A DNA stretch of 64,000 nt from assembly GCA_029204225.1 (NCBI GenBank), contig CM055099.1:48134909-48198908 (forward strand). Reading direction: 5' to 3'. Shown piece after piece: positions 1-10,419 of the stretch. Each line of letters begins with the position of its first letter. Position 1 is the stretch's first letter. The notes beneath the pieces were generated by a model, which saw nothing but the letters and a program-made list of their open reading frames with translations, ran no database searches and had not been told where the DNA came from. The position numbers and the translations under genes are program-made. This DNA is from Diphasiastrum complanatum (lineage: Eukaryota; Streptophyta; Lycopodiopsida; Lycopodiales; Lycopodiaceae).

Positions 1-273
1 AACCGTCCTGCACAGTTTGCCAGTACCACTTGGGAAACTTCTTCCTTGCAGTTGGTGATGAAGACGGTGAATAGGACTCAACAGATTTGCCCCTTTCCTT
101 CCGCTTCCTAGCCTCCTCGGATTCTTCCTCTTGATCACTCATATGATCATCCTGAGGCTCCCCAATATATGGATGTGGGTCATCAAGTATTGGCACAAAT
201 TCACTTGTACCGTCCTCCATCTCAAGTTCCTCTATAGGAGGCGTTTGATCTTTTTCAAAGATCACATCTCGAC

Positions 274-1857
274 TTATGATCCTCTTTTTGCTAGTAAGAT
301 CGTAAAGTCTGTAAGCTTTGCTTTCTTCACTGTATCCCAAGAAAATACTCTTTGCTGATTTTGCATCCAGCTTCTTCCTGTTATCCTTGGGAATATGGGC
401 ATAGGCCGTACAACCAACACTCGCAAAGCGCCTACCTTGGGCTTAATGCCGCTAAATGCCTCTTCTGGAGTCTTGCCTTCCACAGCTTTTGTTGGACTTC
501 TATTCAATAGAAACAATGCTGTGTGCATTGCCTCGCCCCAAAAAGAGTTGGGCAACCCCTTTGCCTTGAGCATGCACCTTGCACACTCCACAATAGTTCG
601 GTTCTTTCTCTCTGCTACGCCGTTTTGCTGAGGGGTATGAGGAGCTGTAAGCTGCCTTTTGATCCCATTGGCTTTGCAAAATTCCACAAATTCTGTCTTA
701 ATGAACTCTCCACCACCGTCTGACCTGAGCATCTTTATCTTCTTTCCTGAATGTTCTTCTACCAAAGCTTTGAAATGCAGGAAGTACTTGAATGCTTCAG
801 ATTTTAACTTCAAGAAATAAATCCAAATCTTGCGTGAGAAGTCATCAATAAAGGTCATAAAGTAATATGCCCCCCCTACAGATTTTGTTTGGGTTGGCCC
901 CCACAAATCTGAATGTATCAAGTCAAGTATGCCTGTTGCCCTGGTGGTGCTTTCCTTGGGAAACTTATGTCTTTGTTGTTTTCCCATAGCGCAAGCCTCG
1001 CAAACTGAAGAGCTTGGCTTAGCAACTGGAAGCCCCTCCACCATATGATGCTGGTTCAACACCTGCATGCTTTGGTAGCCAAGATGTCCATACCTCTCAT
1101 GCCACAACCTATCCACATCCCTTCCTTTTGCTGTATAAGCATGCTGACTAGGGATAGAAGTGTATAACCTGTATAGATTATCTTCCTGCAATCCTTTGGC
1201 CACAACCTTCATATTATCACTCAAGTCCAACACAAGACAAGAAGTAGCATCAAATTCTACTTTCATATTTTGTTGAGTGATAGCTCCTACTGAAAGAAGA
1301 TTTTTAGCAAGTCCTGGTAGATATAAGACATTCTTAATGACTTTGACTTCTCCTGATGGAAGCTTTACAGGTACTGTGCCCTTTCCCTTGACCTTGTGTG
1401 TTGAGTTGTCACCTAGGCACACCTCTTGTCCATCACTAATCCCCACAAAGGTATCAAACCAATCCCTATGAGGGGTCATGTGCTTTGAAGCACCTGAGTC
1501 AATGTACCAACCACCGGTTGTAGCTTGTGAAGCCAATGCAACAGAGAATAACTCAGCTTGCCTTATGTCACTCTGCTCCTCTCTTGCAACACTCTCAACA
1601 ACATTTCCTCCTTGCTTCTTTGTGCCCTTCTTTTGGTCTGCAAGCTTCTTCCTGCACTCAAAAGCAAAGTGTCCATATTTACCACAGTAATTGCAATTCC
1701 CCTTCCTTCGAGGTGTGGAAGAAGTATTCGAGGAGGGTTCTGACATCTGCAAGTTCTCCATTCCTTGCTCAAGTGTTTGTGGTGTTCCTTTGTTCTTGCC
1801 TTTACCTTTCTTCTTATCCTTAGCTGGATTTTGCTTCTTCTTAGAAGCAAAAGGCAT
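274..1857 (-). CDS. Copia A pol: zinc knuckle, aspartic protease, integrase
   Basis: This 527-residue frame starts in the gag nucleocapsid. A CX2CX4HX4C knuckle (CNYCGKYGHFAFEC) is near residues 55-68. The copia protease active site follows as YIDSGASKHM near residues 117-127. The GAG-pre-integrase motif (LWHERYGHLGY) and paired cysteines (CEAC) form the integrase zinc-binding region. The integrase core shows HSDLWGP, FIDDFSRK and, after SDGGGEF, the PQQNGVAERKNR block, so the catalytic D, D and E are present. The known role is cDNA integration after protease maturation. Near 400 the frame leaves the family sequence through a one-base change; the acidic linker continues toward position 1 in another frame. 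The first ATG here is an artefact of a gag-pol frameshift, not a true start. Confidence 0.9.
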   Translation of the reverse strand: MPFASKKKQNPAKDKKKGKGKNKGTPQTLEQGMENLQMSEPSSNTSSTPRRKGNCNYCGKYGHFAFECRKKLADQKKGTKKQGGNVVESVAREEQSDIRQAELFSVALASQATTGGWYIDSGASKHMTPHRDWFDTFVGISDGQEVCLGDNSTHKVKGKGTVPVKLPSGEVKVIKNVLYLPGLAKNLLSVGAITQQNMKVEFDATSCLVLDLSDNMKVVAKGLQEDNLYRLYTSIPSQHAYTAKGRDVDRLWHERYGHLGYQSMQVLNQHHMVEGLPVAKPSSSVCEACAMGKQQRHKFPKESTTRATGILDLIHSDLWGPTQTKSVGGAYYFMTFIDDFSRKIWIYFLKLKSEAFKYFLHFKALVEEHSGKKIKMLRSDGGGEFIKTEFVEFCKANGIKRQLTAPHTPQQNGVAERKNRTIVECARCMLKAKGLPNSFWGEAMHTALFLLNRSPTKAVEGKTPEEAFSGIKPKVGALRVLVVRPMPIFPRITGRSWMQNQQRVFSWDTVKKAKLTDFTILLAKRGS

Positions 1858-2461
1858 GCTCCTGGAAATCTTCCCTCTTGGAGAGATTAACTCTCCTCAT
1901 CTCCTCCTGTAACAAGAGACCATAGACTTCTTCATAGGTAGGGATCTTCTCTCTCACTGATATCATCATCACAAAGTTCTGATAAGCATATGATAAGCTA
2001 TTCAGAACTATTGGCACCAAGTCTTTGTCAGCAATAGACTCTCCAAGTACAGAAAGCTGATATCTAATATCCTGAATCTTAGTAAGATGATCAGTAACTG
2101 TCTCCCCTGTCTCCATTCTGAGAGTATACAACTTGTTCTTTAAGTAGAGAAACCTGGTTGTACTTGCTGTCTCATACAATGCACAAAGACTCTGCCATGC
2201 ATCCACAGGCCCTTTGGCTGACCTGATTAGAGGAATCACATTATCCCTCACTAACATGTTGATGATTCTGTGTGCCTTTTCCCCTCTCTTGATATAGTCC
2301 TTAAGTTCAAGTTTAGATGTTGGAACAGGCTCCTCACCTGTCACAAGCTTCCAACATTCTTTGTCTTCAAGAATGTTCTTGATCTTGAATTTCCATATGC
2401 TAAAGTTAGTGCCATCAAGCCGGCTGGCTTCACTCAGCATGCTCTCTGCAAGACTAGACAT
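1841..2461 (-). CDS. Copia A gag (UBN2-type) N-terminal part
   Basis: Structural Gag protein that packages element RNA into virus-like particles in the cytoplasm. The start chosen is the ATG at 2461 (MSSLAESML), as in related elements; an upstream ATG at 2509 would add 16 residues of unlike sequence. The frame shows the typical gag opening DGTNFSIWKFKIKNIL, then a helical domain with WQSLCALYE, TRFLYLKNKLYTLRM and LLLQEEMRR. It ends at a stop just after EHAF, where the pol frame takes over by a one-base shift. In most copia elements gag and pol form a single frame, so I read this as a disabling mutation rather than programmed frameshifting. Confidence 0.88.
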   Translation of the reverse strand: MSSLAESMLSEASRLDGTNFSIWKFKIKNILEDKECWKLVTGEEPVPTSKLELKDYIKRGEKAHRIINMLVRDNVIPLIRSAKGPVDAWQSLCALYETASTTRFLYLKNKLYTLRMETGETVTDHLTKIQDIRYQLSVLGESIADKDLVPIVLNSLSYAYQNFVMMISVREKIPTYEEVYGLLLQEEMRRVNLSKREDFQEHAFCF

Positions 2462-2870
2462 AGCTGGATAGAAATAAAACACAAAAGGCAAACTGGGGTT
2501 TTCACCCAACTAGGGTATGCAGCCACTTGCTCAATAACCCTCAGCTTCTGGATTTGAAACTATCCCCCTGTATGGCTGTCCTAGCCCTTGTCCAAGATCC
2601 ACTCAAAACTTTCACTGAAGTCCCCACTGTAGAAAGCGCCCTCCTACAGTCCTGGCTGTCCAAAAAGACTCAAAATTTTTTGTCTCAAATTAGAAACTTT
2701 TTGGCTCCCTGTACTCCCCTTGCCAACAGTACTCCAACCATGCAGATAGCACATAGATCAGATGCCCCTACAAAAAGTGCTCCCTCCTGAAAGGTAAGCT
2801 GCTCTCCAGGAATGGCAGGAATCTGATCAAAAACAGGTCCAAGCTTTCACCACACCACAGGCAACATAAC

Positions 2871-2884
2871 CTGCTCTGATACCA
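2871..2884 (-). other. Primer-binding site of copia A
   Basis: On the minus strand this reads TGGTATCAGAGCAG, the complement of the 3' end of initiator methionine tRNA. It abuts the LTR end ...TTGACA with no spacer, which fixes the LTR boundary at 2885. Minus-strand cDNA synthesis starts here. Confidence 0.9.
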
Positions 2885-3274
2885 TGTCAAATTCCAAGGC
2901 CTAGCTATGGAGTATCATAACAGCATAGTAAGCACACTATGAAAGCTTCAGAAAACCAGCTATGGGGTAGAACACAAAAGCAAGAGAGAGAGGACTTCAA
3001 AGCTCACACAACATGAATGAATATTCAAAGTGTAGTAGGGCGTGGAAACCCCTCCAAAGTTTGGGCTACATATAGCATGTTATGTATAGAGGTGGTGTCT
3101 TGCTAATTCTAGCTCTAGAACCCACATGGGTCCTTAACCTAGTTGATTTACTTGCCTAATTAGCACAAGTGGGGTGTACTATGTACATAAATGTTTTACC
3201 CCCATGTCTTATGCACAACTTACAAGTTACAAGTATACAAGCCTTAAGGGGCAAAATAGGCATTTATTTCAACA
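2885..3274 (-). repeat. 5' LTR of copia A (390 bp)
   Basis: In element sense it begins TGTTGAAATAAATG and ends GGAATTTGACA, with TG...CA termini and a short imperfect inverted repeat. It is bounded on one side by the PBS and on the other by element B's RT coding sequence. The candidate target duplication on this side is GTAGC (3275-3279); its partner is outside the window. Confidence 0.87.
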
Positions 3275-4165
3275 GTAGCAACCGGCTTGCAATCTTCCAT
3301 CTTGAACCGCTTCAAAATCTGCCCAATGTAGCGTTCTTGAGAGATGAAAAATCCAGCCCCTTATTCTACAAATTCAAGACCAAGATAAAAACGCAATAGG
3401 CCTAAATCAGAGGTTTCAAAAACCATACCAAGATCAAGTATTGCGGCATCAATCTGCTGCTCATTACTTCTCGTAATAATAATATCATCAACATAAAGCA
3501 AAATAATGATAATATAATCTGAAGTATGATTAACATAGAGTAGATTCGCTAGGACTATTAGTAAACCCTCGATCACAAAAGTAGGCATGTATCTTTTGAT
3601 ACCACATCCTTGGAGCTTGCTTCAGTCCATAAAGTGCCTTCTTGAGAAGACAAACTTTATCTTCTTGGCCTTCAACCAAAAAACTAGCAGGTTGTTGAAG
3701 GTACACTTCCTCATTGAGATCACCATTGAGGAATGCTGTCTTTATGTCAAGTTGCCGCAAACGCCAACCAAAATGGGCAGCCAAAGAGGTTACTACCCTC
3801 ACGGTAGTCATCCGAGCAGTAGGAGAAAAAGTCTTCTCATAATCAATCCCCTTTTGCTGAGCATAGCCTTTGGCAACGAGCCTTGCCTTGTACCTTTCAA
3901 TGGTACCATCTGCCTTATACTTGATTTTGTATACTCATTTAGAACCAATTGCCTTCTTCCCATGAGGAAGATCAACAAGAACCCAAATCTGGTTCTTCAT
4001 AAGTGAGTCATACTCATCTTGCATCGCATCCTCCCAACATTTTACCCCCCTTGGTCTGCTCATAAAAATCAGGTTCTTCCGCAATATCTCCATGAGATGT
4101 AAGAGCAAAATCTGAAAAATCAGCATAGTCCACTGATTTTGTAGAGGCACGTGTCTTTCCATCAT
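3275..4165 (-). pseudogene. Copia B reverse transcriptase fragment
   Basis: The RT is spread over three frames. Visible blocks in element order are the entry region (MKNQIWVLVDLPHGKKAIGSK), the palm block with LDIKTAFLNGDLNEEVYL and ALYGLKQAPRMWY, the catalytic LLYVDDIIIT with its YVDD box, and the thumb block ISQERYIGQILKRFKMED. A stop falls just after GLEFVE, and frameshifts lie near 3560 and 3880. The RT copies element RNA into cDNA; this copy cannot. It ends abruptly at the LTR of element A. Confidence 0.9.
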
Positions 4166-4333
4166 AAAATGAACTTACTTTGTTGTCCCGCAAAGTCGAC
4201 AACAGCCACCGTAGGACTGTTTTGGGCTGTCCAACAGCCATGTCTCTTCTTACAATTTGCTGTCGAAGATCCTCTGACACCGCACTTGGCTGTCCAAGAT
4301 TTTCCAAAACTGGTCCTTGCTGTCCAACATTTC

Positions 4334-5949
4334 CTATAGGCTGATAATAATCTTGTTAATGCTCAAATTGAACAGCCTATAGCCTTTGCTTTCACTACTA
4401 TAGCCAACAAAAATGCATTTAACTCCTTTATCCTCAATCTTTGTACGAAGTTTATTCGGAACAAAAGCATAAGCCGTACAACCAAAAATGCGAAAGTGAG
4501 AGATTGTAGGCTTCTTTCCATACCAAACTTCATAAGGAGTTAATACTTTCAATGCTTTAGTAGGACAACGATTGCTTATGTATGCTGTCGTTATAACTGC
4601 TTCAGCCCAAAACTTGTGAGGCAGCCCCTTTGCTTCGAGCATGCAACGGGCCATCTCCATAAGTGTGCAATTCTTTCGCTTGGACCACAAACATCACTAT
4701 GAACCAAATCAAATTTATCAAGAACCCTTATAGTTCCATCAATAGGAAAAGGTTTCCTTTGAAACTTTCCAAGTATGCACCCCTCGCATACATGCCCTTC
4801 CAGCTGCTCACTAGTAGGAATGTCTTCTACCATATTAAATGTCTTCAGCTTCTTCAAACTTGCAAAGTTGAGATGCCCAAACCTTGCGTGCCACAATTCA
4901 GCCAACTCCAATGATTGTGATGTAGAAGCCACAAGACATATAGAGGGAATTCGTCGCTCATAGGTATCCATAATGAATAAGCCAGCATGCATTGTTCCCG
5001 AAACAATAATCAAGAGTGATCTTTTAGGATCCTTGACAAGACACTTATCTTTTTTGAACTCAACAACTAGTCCTTGCTTCAACATAGTTGAAACCGAAAG
5101 AAGATTCTTCTTGATTCCCGGAACATAAAGCACATTCTTAATGTACTTTTCTTCACCATTAGGCAGAATGATGGCTACAATTCCAATTCCATGAATAGAA
5201 TAAGATGCATCATCCGCACATTGTACCTTACTTCCATTTTGCACTTTCACTGATTTAGTGAATGTTCCTTTGCGAGAAGTCATATGACGAGTAGCACCAC
5301 TATCAATCACCCATTCAATGGGCTGAAAATTAGCAACTTGCAAAACAGAACCTGAATTCCTCATAGATGTAGAAGTACTAGTAGAAGCAATATTAGACAC
5401 AAAAGCATAGTCTTGGTTGAAGAGATCACCACTAGCTTCAGGCTCTTGCTCCAAAGTAGCAAGTGAAGCACTAGTATCAATTCCTTTACTCGCCTCTTTC
5501 GCACGCTTCTTCTTACAATTCTTGATGAAGTGCCCATACTTCTTGCAATAATGGCACTTCCCTTTCTTCTTTTGAGTGTTGACATCTTGACCTCCAATGG
5601 GCTTTTGCTCATCCTTGGAAGGAGGCTTCGCCTTTCCTTTTGACTTGCCTTTGCCCTTGCCTTTCGTGAAGAAAGCTTGATCTTGTTGAGTGTCACCCGC
5701 AAAGTTTTGCCTCGTTTGCTCCTCTTGAAGAAGCAGCCCAACAAGTTCATCAAAGGAGAGTTGCGGTCCCCTAAGAGAGATACTCAAAGATGAAACAAAT
5801 GAAAGATAAGATGAAGGTAACGAGTTGAGAGTAATGGAAACAAATTGAGCATCCTCAATTATCTCATCAATATTGAGAAGCTCCTCACGAAGATCCTTGA
5901 TCTTCGTCAAGTGATTGGTCACTTGATCCCCTTCTTGCATCTTCAACAA
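4334..5949 (-). pseudogene. Copia B gag C-terminus, protease and core-deleted integrase
   Basis: The long frame 4591-5949 holds the gag C-terminal domain (VTNHLTKIKDLREELL; LLLQEEQTRQNF), a zinc knuckle CHYCKKYGHFIKNC, the protease site WVIDSGATRHMTS and the integrase zinc region (LWHARFGHLNF; CEGCILGK). Directly after FDLVHSDVCGP the text jumps to KRKNCTLMEMARCML in a neighbouring frame that continues to 4334 (GLPHKFWAEAV; VWYGKKPTISHFRIFGC). The stretch carrying the second catalytic aspartate and the glutamate block is therefore missing, roughly a hundred or more residues. The integrase is dead. Confidence 0.9.
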
Positions 5950-6158
5950 AGAAAGTTAATTTCTGAGATACACTACTCTTGCTGGATTTTTGACATAGTA
6001 TAAAGTGTATCCCACGCACTTTTAGATGTCTTACAAGACCTAATATGAGGTAAGATAGATCTTTTCACAGCAAGAGCAACCATAGAATGTGCTTGTGCAT
6101 CCCTTCTATCCCACTTCTTTTGTTCTTCCGAAGATGGAGAAGATGATGTTGATGATGA

Positions 6159-6338
6159 TTATCCACGAGGTGTAGGAGATGCCAAAGTTGGAGGCCTTTC
6201 CTCATCACCATTGACCAAATCCCACAGCCCTTTCGCTATGAGAAGATTCTTCATCATGTAACTCCGCAAGGAGTAGTTTGTGCCATCTAACCGATCTTCA
6301 CTAAACAAAGAACCGATAGCTTCTGATTCTTTAGCCAT
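6159..6338 (-). pseudogene. Copia B gag N-terminus
   Basis: From the ATG at 6338 the minus strand reads MAKESEAIGSLFSEDRLDG, then NYSLRSYMMKNLLIAKGLWDL, the standard copia gag opening (the usual Trp after Tyr-Ser is altered). The frame stops near 6159. Gag-like sequence continues in other frames to 5950 (HSMVALAVKRSILPHI; SKSAWDTLY) with stops before it rejoins the long frame. Upstream of 6338, up to the PBS, lies the non-coding leader. Confidence 0.82.
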
Positions 6339-7040
6339 TACCTTCAACAGAATTTCAGCTTGTAGTAGATAGGAAAGAGAGCCTTTCCACAACCAAATCT
6401 TCTCAAAAATTTTGCAGCAAACAAAGAGCTGAAAGTAGGAGCACAAGATGTCTTTCAATCTGCAACCAAAGTGCTTAAAAGATAATGGAAAAATGGTTGT
6501 CTTTTTGCACATAAAAACCAGCTTCTTGAAAATTAGGTTAGCTTCGATTGAAGCCTACATCGAAACCCAATTAGGAAGCTAAATAGTGTGATCCACAACA
6601 CACACTCCAATAGGGCTCTTGAAAGCGCCCTACTGCTTGTTGAGAATCTGCAAATTTTCAGCCACAAGTTGACCTAACCCTAAATAGGGTTTACTGAATT
6701 TTGGGCGCCCTCTTACACAAATGCAAACCTGAAAACAAAAACAACAAGACAAGGAGACACCGCAACCAAAAATCAGTAGCAGATTTTTGGGCGCCCTCCT
6801 CCAAACAAAACTTGTTGAAAACTGGTTGCATAAAAATTAGATTTGAGATTCTGATTTTTGGGTGCCACAAATTGCTCCTCCAAGATCTCTGACGGGCACC
6901 CTCCTTCAACCTGAAAAGAGACAAAAAAGCTGATCCAAACTCCACTTGGAAAGATCAGCAGGATGCTGAAATTTCAGAACAAAAAGTAGAGAAGCTCCTC
7001 TTCTAGTAGGTTGCCAACAAACAAGCTTGCTTCAGATCCG

Positions 7041-7055
7041 GTAGCTCTGATACCA
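7041..7055 (-). other. Primer-binding site of copia B
   Basis: The minus strand reads TGGTATCAGAGCTAC, complementary to initiator Met-tRNA, immediately next to the LTR end ...TTTCCTACA. Confidence 0.9.
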
Positions 7056-7508
7056 TGTAGGAAAGCAAGAGTCAAGTCACCAAGATCTAGTTATCAATCA
7101 ATCTCCACAGAAAACAAGAGAGAAGAGGTTGGGCGCCCAACTCTAAGAGAGAGAGAGAGAGAGAAAACAGCAACAAGAGCAATGGAGAGCAATGCTTAGC
7201 CAAACTGTCCAAAAATGGAATGCACAATTAAGTACTCTACCTGGATGTGGCCAAATGCCACCAAACCCTAAGGTTAACCACTTACTAAATGTAGGGCACC
7301 CCCAAAAGTCAAGATAGGGCCCCTAAAAAAAAATTAGATCCCTAAGGACCTACGAGTCAGTACATGACCAAAATTGGGTCCAACTGAACTTAAGACAAAC
7401 TTAAGATGGCCTAAATAACTAAATACCCATGGTTACACAAATCTCGACCTTTTGGGTCAAAGTAACCTATGGATTAACTTCAACCAACATAGTCATTTAT
7501 TTCTAACA
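7056..7508 (-). repeat. 5' LTR of copia B (453 bp)
   Basis: In element sense the LTR runs from TGTTAGAAATAAATG to TTTCCTACA; the ends TGTTAGAAA and TGTAGGAAA form a near-perfect inverted repeat. A short GA run lies inside it (about 7147-7163). It joins element C's leader at 7509. Confidence 0.88.
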
Positions 7509-7844
7509 AAGCTTTCACCTCCTATGAAGGACATTCTCACTTCATTGCGGAGCCTGTGACAAGCTGTATCCACTGATGAGGCATGCAGGACTATCGGGCT
7601 CTGATACCATGTCAATAATCAGATAAGCACTATCAAGCATTCACCATAAGGAAGAGGAAGAACACAACATCACACTCTCATAAACTGAAAATGTCTTGTG
7701 CACAAAGAACCCTGAAATAGAGAGAGAGAAACACCTAGGAGTTGACTATCAAACTAGCCTATAGCTAATTACACCTAGTAACAGCTGTCAACAGTAACGT
7801 AACTAATAAGCCATAATACTTATGTTTATCATTGATTTCTAACA
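7509..7844 (-). mobile_element. Copia element C: LTR, PBS and leader only
   Basis: Element C is seen as its 5' LTR (7610-7844, 235 bp, element-sense start TGTTAGAAATCAATGATAA, end TTATTGACA), a PBS (7598-7609, TGGTATCAGAGC) and about 100 bp of leader cut by element B. The LTR start, LTR end and leader (for example GTGGATACAGCTTGTCAC) match element E at 25417-25780, so C and E are one family. C is inserted in the RT gene of element D at 7845. Confidence 0.9.
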
Positions 7845-9200
7845 CTTATTGGTACCTGTGATGATCAGATCTTCAACATAGAGAACAATAATCACTTTGT
7901 TCTCTTTCTCCTTCAAAATATACAAGTTACAGTTAGATTTACTTCTCTTAAAGTTATGCTTTGTGAAATATCATCAATGTGACTGTACTATGCCGTGGGC
8001 CCTTGCTTTAACCCGTACAAAGCTTTATTAAGCTTACATACCAGATGCAACCCATACCTTCCATGGAAAATTTTGATGAAGGTCCTGAAGTAGAAACCCC
8101 CCGCCTAGAAATCTAGTTTGCATGGATCCTCACAAATTTGAATGAACAAGTTAAAGTACTTGCTTTGCCCTGACTTCTTCTATTTTAGGAAACCTCTTCC
8201 TTTGTTGCTTGCCAAGTGCACACGCTTTACAAAACTTATTGCTTGACTTGATAGAGAGTAATTAGTTACGAGGCTTTGATAAGTCAAGTGGCCATATCTC
8301 TCGTGCAATAACTTATCTTGATTAGAAGTCTTTGCAGCATAGGCTTCTTGAGTTGAGATAGTAGTATGCAACCTATAAAGACGACCATCCTACAATCGTT
8401 TAGCAATGATCCTATTGCCATGTTTATTGTCTTTCACTAAACAAGTAAACTCATCAAACACGATTGTAATGTTTTGTTTAGTAATGGCCCCAACTAAAAG
8501 CAGGTTCTTGGCCAACCCCAGTACAAATAGAATATTCTTTATGATCTTGACCTCCGTTGAAGGAAGTTCCACAGGTACCGTTTCCTTGCTTTTGACCTGA
8601 TGTGTTGTGTTGTCCCCAACACATATACAATGTTCACAATTCATTTCTTCAAATAAATACAACCAATCTCAATGTGGAGTCATGTGTTTAAAGGCACCGG
8701 AATCTATGTACCGACCAACACTTGTGGCTTGAGTTGTCAATGCAGCAGTGAAGAGTTCAAATGGTCTAGTGTCTTCATATGTTATTTGCAACCTTCTCAG
8801 CAAAGTGACCTGTTTGTGTCTTGCCTTTCTTTGCTCACTTGCTTCTCATGACATTCAAAAGCAAAGTGTCCGTATTTCCCACAATAGTTGCAATTGCCCT
8901 TTCTTTTTGGCGTAAATCTTTGCGAATCCAAAACTTGCATTGCTCAAAATTTTGTGTTGAATCACCAGTGTTAAATGTGCTCTGTTTCTTGCCTTTGGAA
9001 AATTGCTTCTTTTTCTTCAAAGCAAATGCTTGCTCATCATTGCCCTTACTGAGAGACTCATGACATAGCCTTGAAAAGCATTTGACAAACCGTTCAAAGC
9101 TATTGAGACAACATCTCTATCACTGATACACTCTCCAACTGTAGCAAGTTGGTCCTTGATCTTCATAGTGTGCTCAACAACTGAATCACTGGAGATCCCG
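7845..9200 (-). mobile_element. Copia element D, decayed internal fragment
   Basis: A minus-strand copia relic of element A's family. In element order it shows a gag C-terminal scrap (about 9200-9060), a zinc knuckle (NCNYCGKYGHFAFEC, about 8850-8903), a protease region with the active site changed to DSGAFKHM near 8690, the post-protease domain (8390-8662), the GAG-pre-integrase motif LLHERYGHLTY (8180-8371), then RT around the YVDD equivalent (7845-8080), broken by element C. Most of the integrase core and the linker are missing between about 8090 and 8180. No LTR is visible at its right end. It is the oldest layer of the stack. Confidence 0.85.
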
Positions 9201-10419
9201 ACGACTTGTAGTTAAACCAATCATTGTAGTCATTTTCGTAAAAGCAGGCATAGTTCTTAGACTATGGTTACTCTTTTTTGGATTTTCAAGTCTCGCCTTT
9301 GGAGATATTTTTTAGGATTATAAACAATTTTCTTTTTCCATGTTATTTGTTCACCCTTCCTTTTCGTACTGTTGCACCATGCACTACTAGACTTTCTCTT
9401 CTACAGAAGATAATTCCAATTATTTATGAAACAAACAAGGTTGTTACTGCACATCATAAGGGAAATCAGAGCAAATTGCTAGTGCTTGCAACAGCACACA
9501 GAGAAGCTGTGATCATGATGACATTCCACTATTTCAGAGATACATAGATGCTTGCATCATCACCCTGGAGAATCATTGCATGATTGGACATAATGTACCT
9601 GCAATTGTGCATGCAGATACCTGCACACATAGGCACTTGCTTTCATATCACTTATGGTCACGTGCAATCCAAGATGTGATTCTGCCACTATAGAAGACGT
9701 AAGAATGCAGGTTCTAATTTTGGTACTAGAGGGTCATTATTCTACTTAAATGAAAAAGGGAACACCTGGCTCCATCCTAGACTTTTGCCATGCAAAACCC
9801 ATCCGATATGAAGGGTGCCTAACGCACCCAGGAGGTTCAACCCTAGACCAAACAGCATCCTAAATATGATACATAGAACATGCTCATGCAAGATTGTAAA
9901 GCAAGAGAGTAGAGCAGGAAGAGATTCAAGTAATAGAGAAAGGACACTTTTCATGCTACTGAAAAATTTGGACCTATAGAAGAGGAAGAAAATTTCCTTG
10001 ATCCATAAGAAGATACTTGTGGCTAGTTGCTACAATCTTCCACTTGTTATGTATAATGCTCTTGCACATGCAGAAGCTAGAGCAAGGTCTCTTCATGGTG
10101 GACAAGACAAAATAGCTGTGCTCTCTTGAATTGCCCTTTCCACACCTATCTGCAAGAGAAATAGCTGAAGAATGGAAGTGGTGTGCCTCTCTCCTCCGGG
10201 CCCTCCTAGAAATAGGAGACAAGGAAGCTGCAAGGGTAGAAGATTTCTTGTGGTTAGTGTGGCCTAGGCACAGAGTTGCAGTGGGAAAAGGCTGCCACTC
10301 CACCACAAATTGTTTGGAGTACTCACATATCTTGCTTGTATGTGTTGCTAGAAGTTTTATATGCTCAGATGCTGCTGTTTCCCACCTCTTAAATTCGTCA
10401 ATGGTTTGTTTTTTGGCAG
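9200..10419 (+). other. No recognisable gene; possibly intron of the FBL10-like gene
   Basis: This 1.2-kb stretch has short open frames on both strands (for example 9278-9547 and 10131-10433) with no family resemblance that I can see. It ends in a good splice acceptor (pyrimidine run then GGCAG at 10415-10419) leading into the LRR exon, so at least its right part is probably intron. I see no F-box motif in any frame. Confidence 0.5.

Larger units (their letters stand above)
1..3274 (-). mobile_element. Copia LTR retrotransposon A, partial (runs off left edge)
   Basis: A Ty1/copia element read on the minus strand. In element order it shows a 5' LTR (3274 down to 2885), a primer-binding site, a leader, gag, zinc knuckle, protease, integrase and the start of the integrase-RT linker; RT, RNase H and the 3' LTR lie beyond position 1. 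The order protease-integrase-RT is the copia order. It is inserted in the RT gene of element B: B's RT reading resumes exactly at 3275. Two frameshifts (near 1850 and near 400) make this copy unlikely to be autonomous. Its zinc-knuckle and protease text closely matches element D, so A and D belong to one family. Confidence 0.93.
3275..7508 (-). mobile_element. Copia LTR retrotransposon B, broken and interrupted by A
   Basis: A second minus-strand copia element. In element order: LTR 7508-7056, PBS 7055-7041, gag start at 6338, zinc knuckle, protease, integrase fragment, linker and RT up to 3275, where element A interrupts it at the conserved CKPVAT block of the RT. B is itself inserted in the leader of element C at 7509. 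It carries stops, frameshifts and an integrase-core deletion, so it is a relic. The rest of its RT, its RNase H and its 3' LTR should lie left of the window beyond A. Confidence 0.9.
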
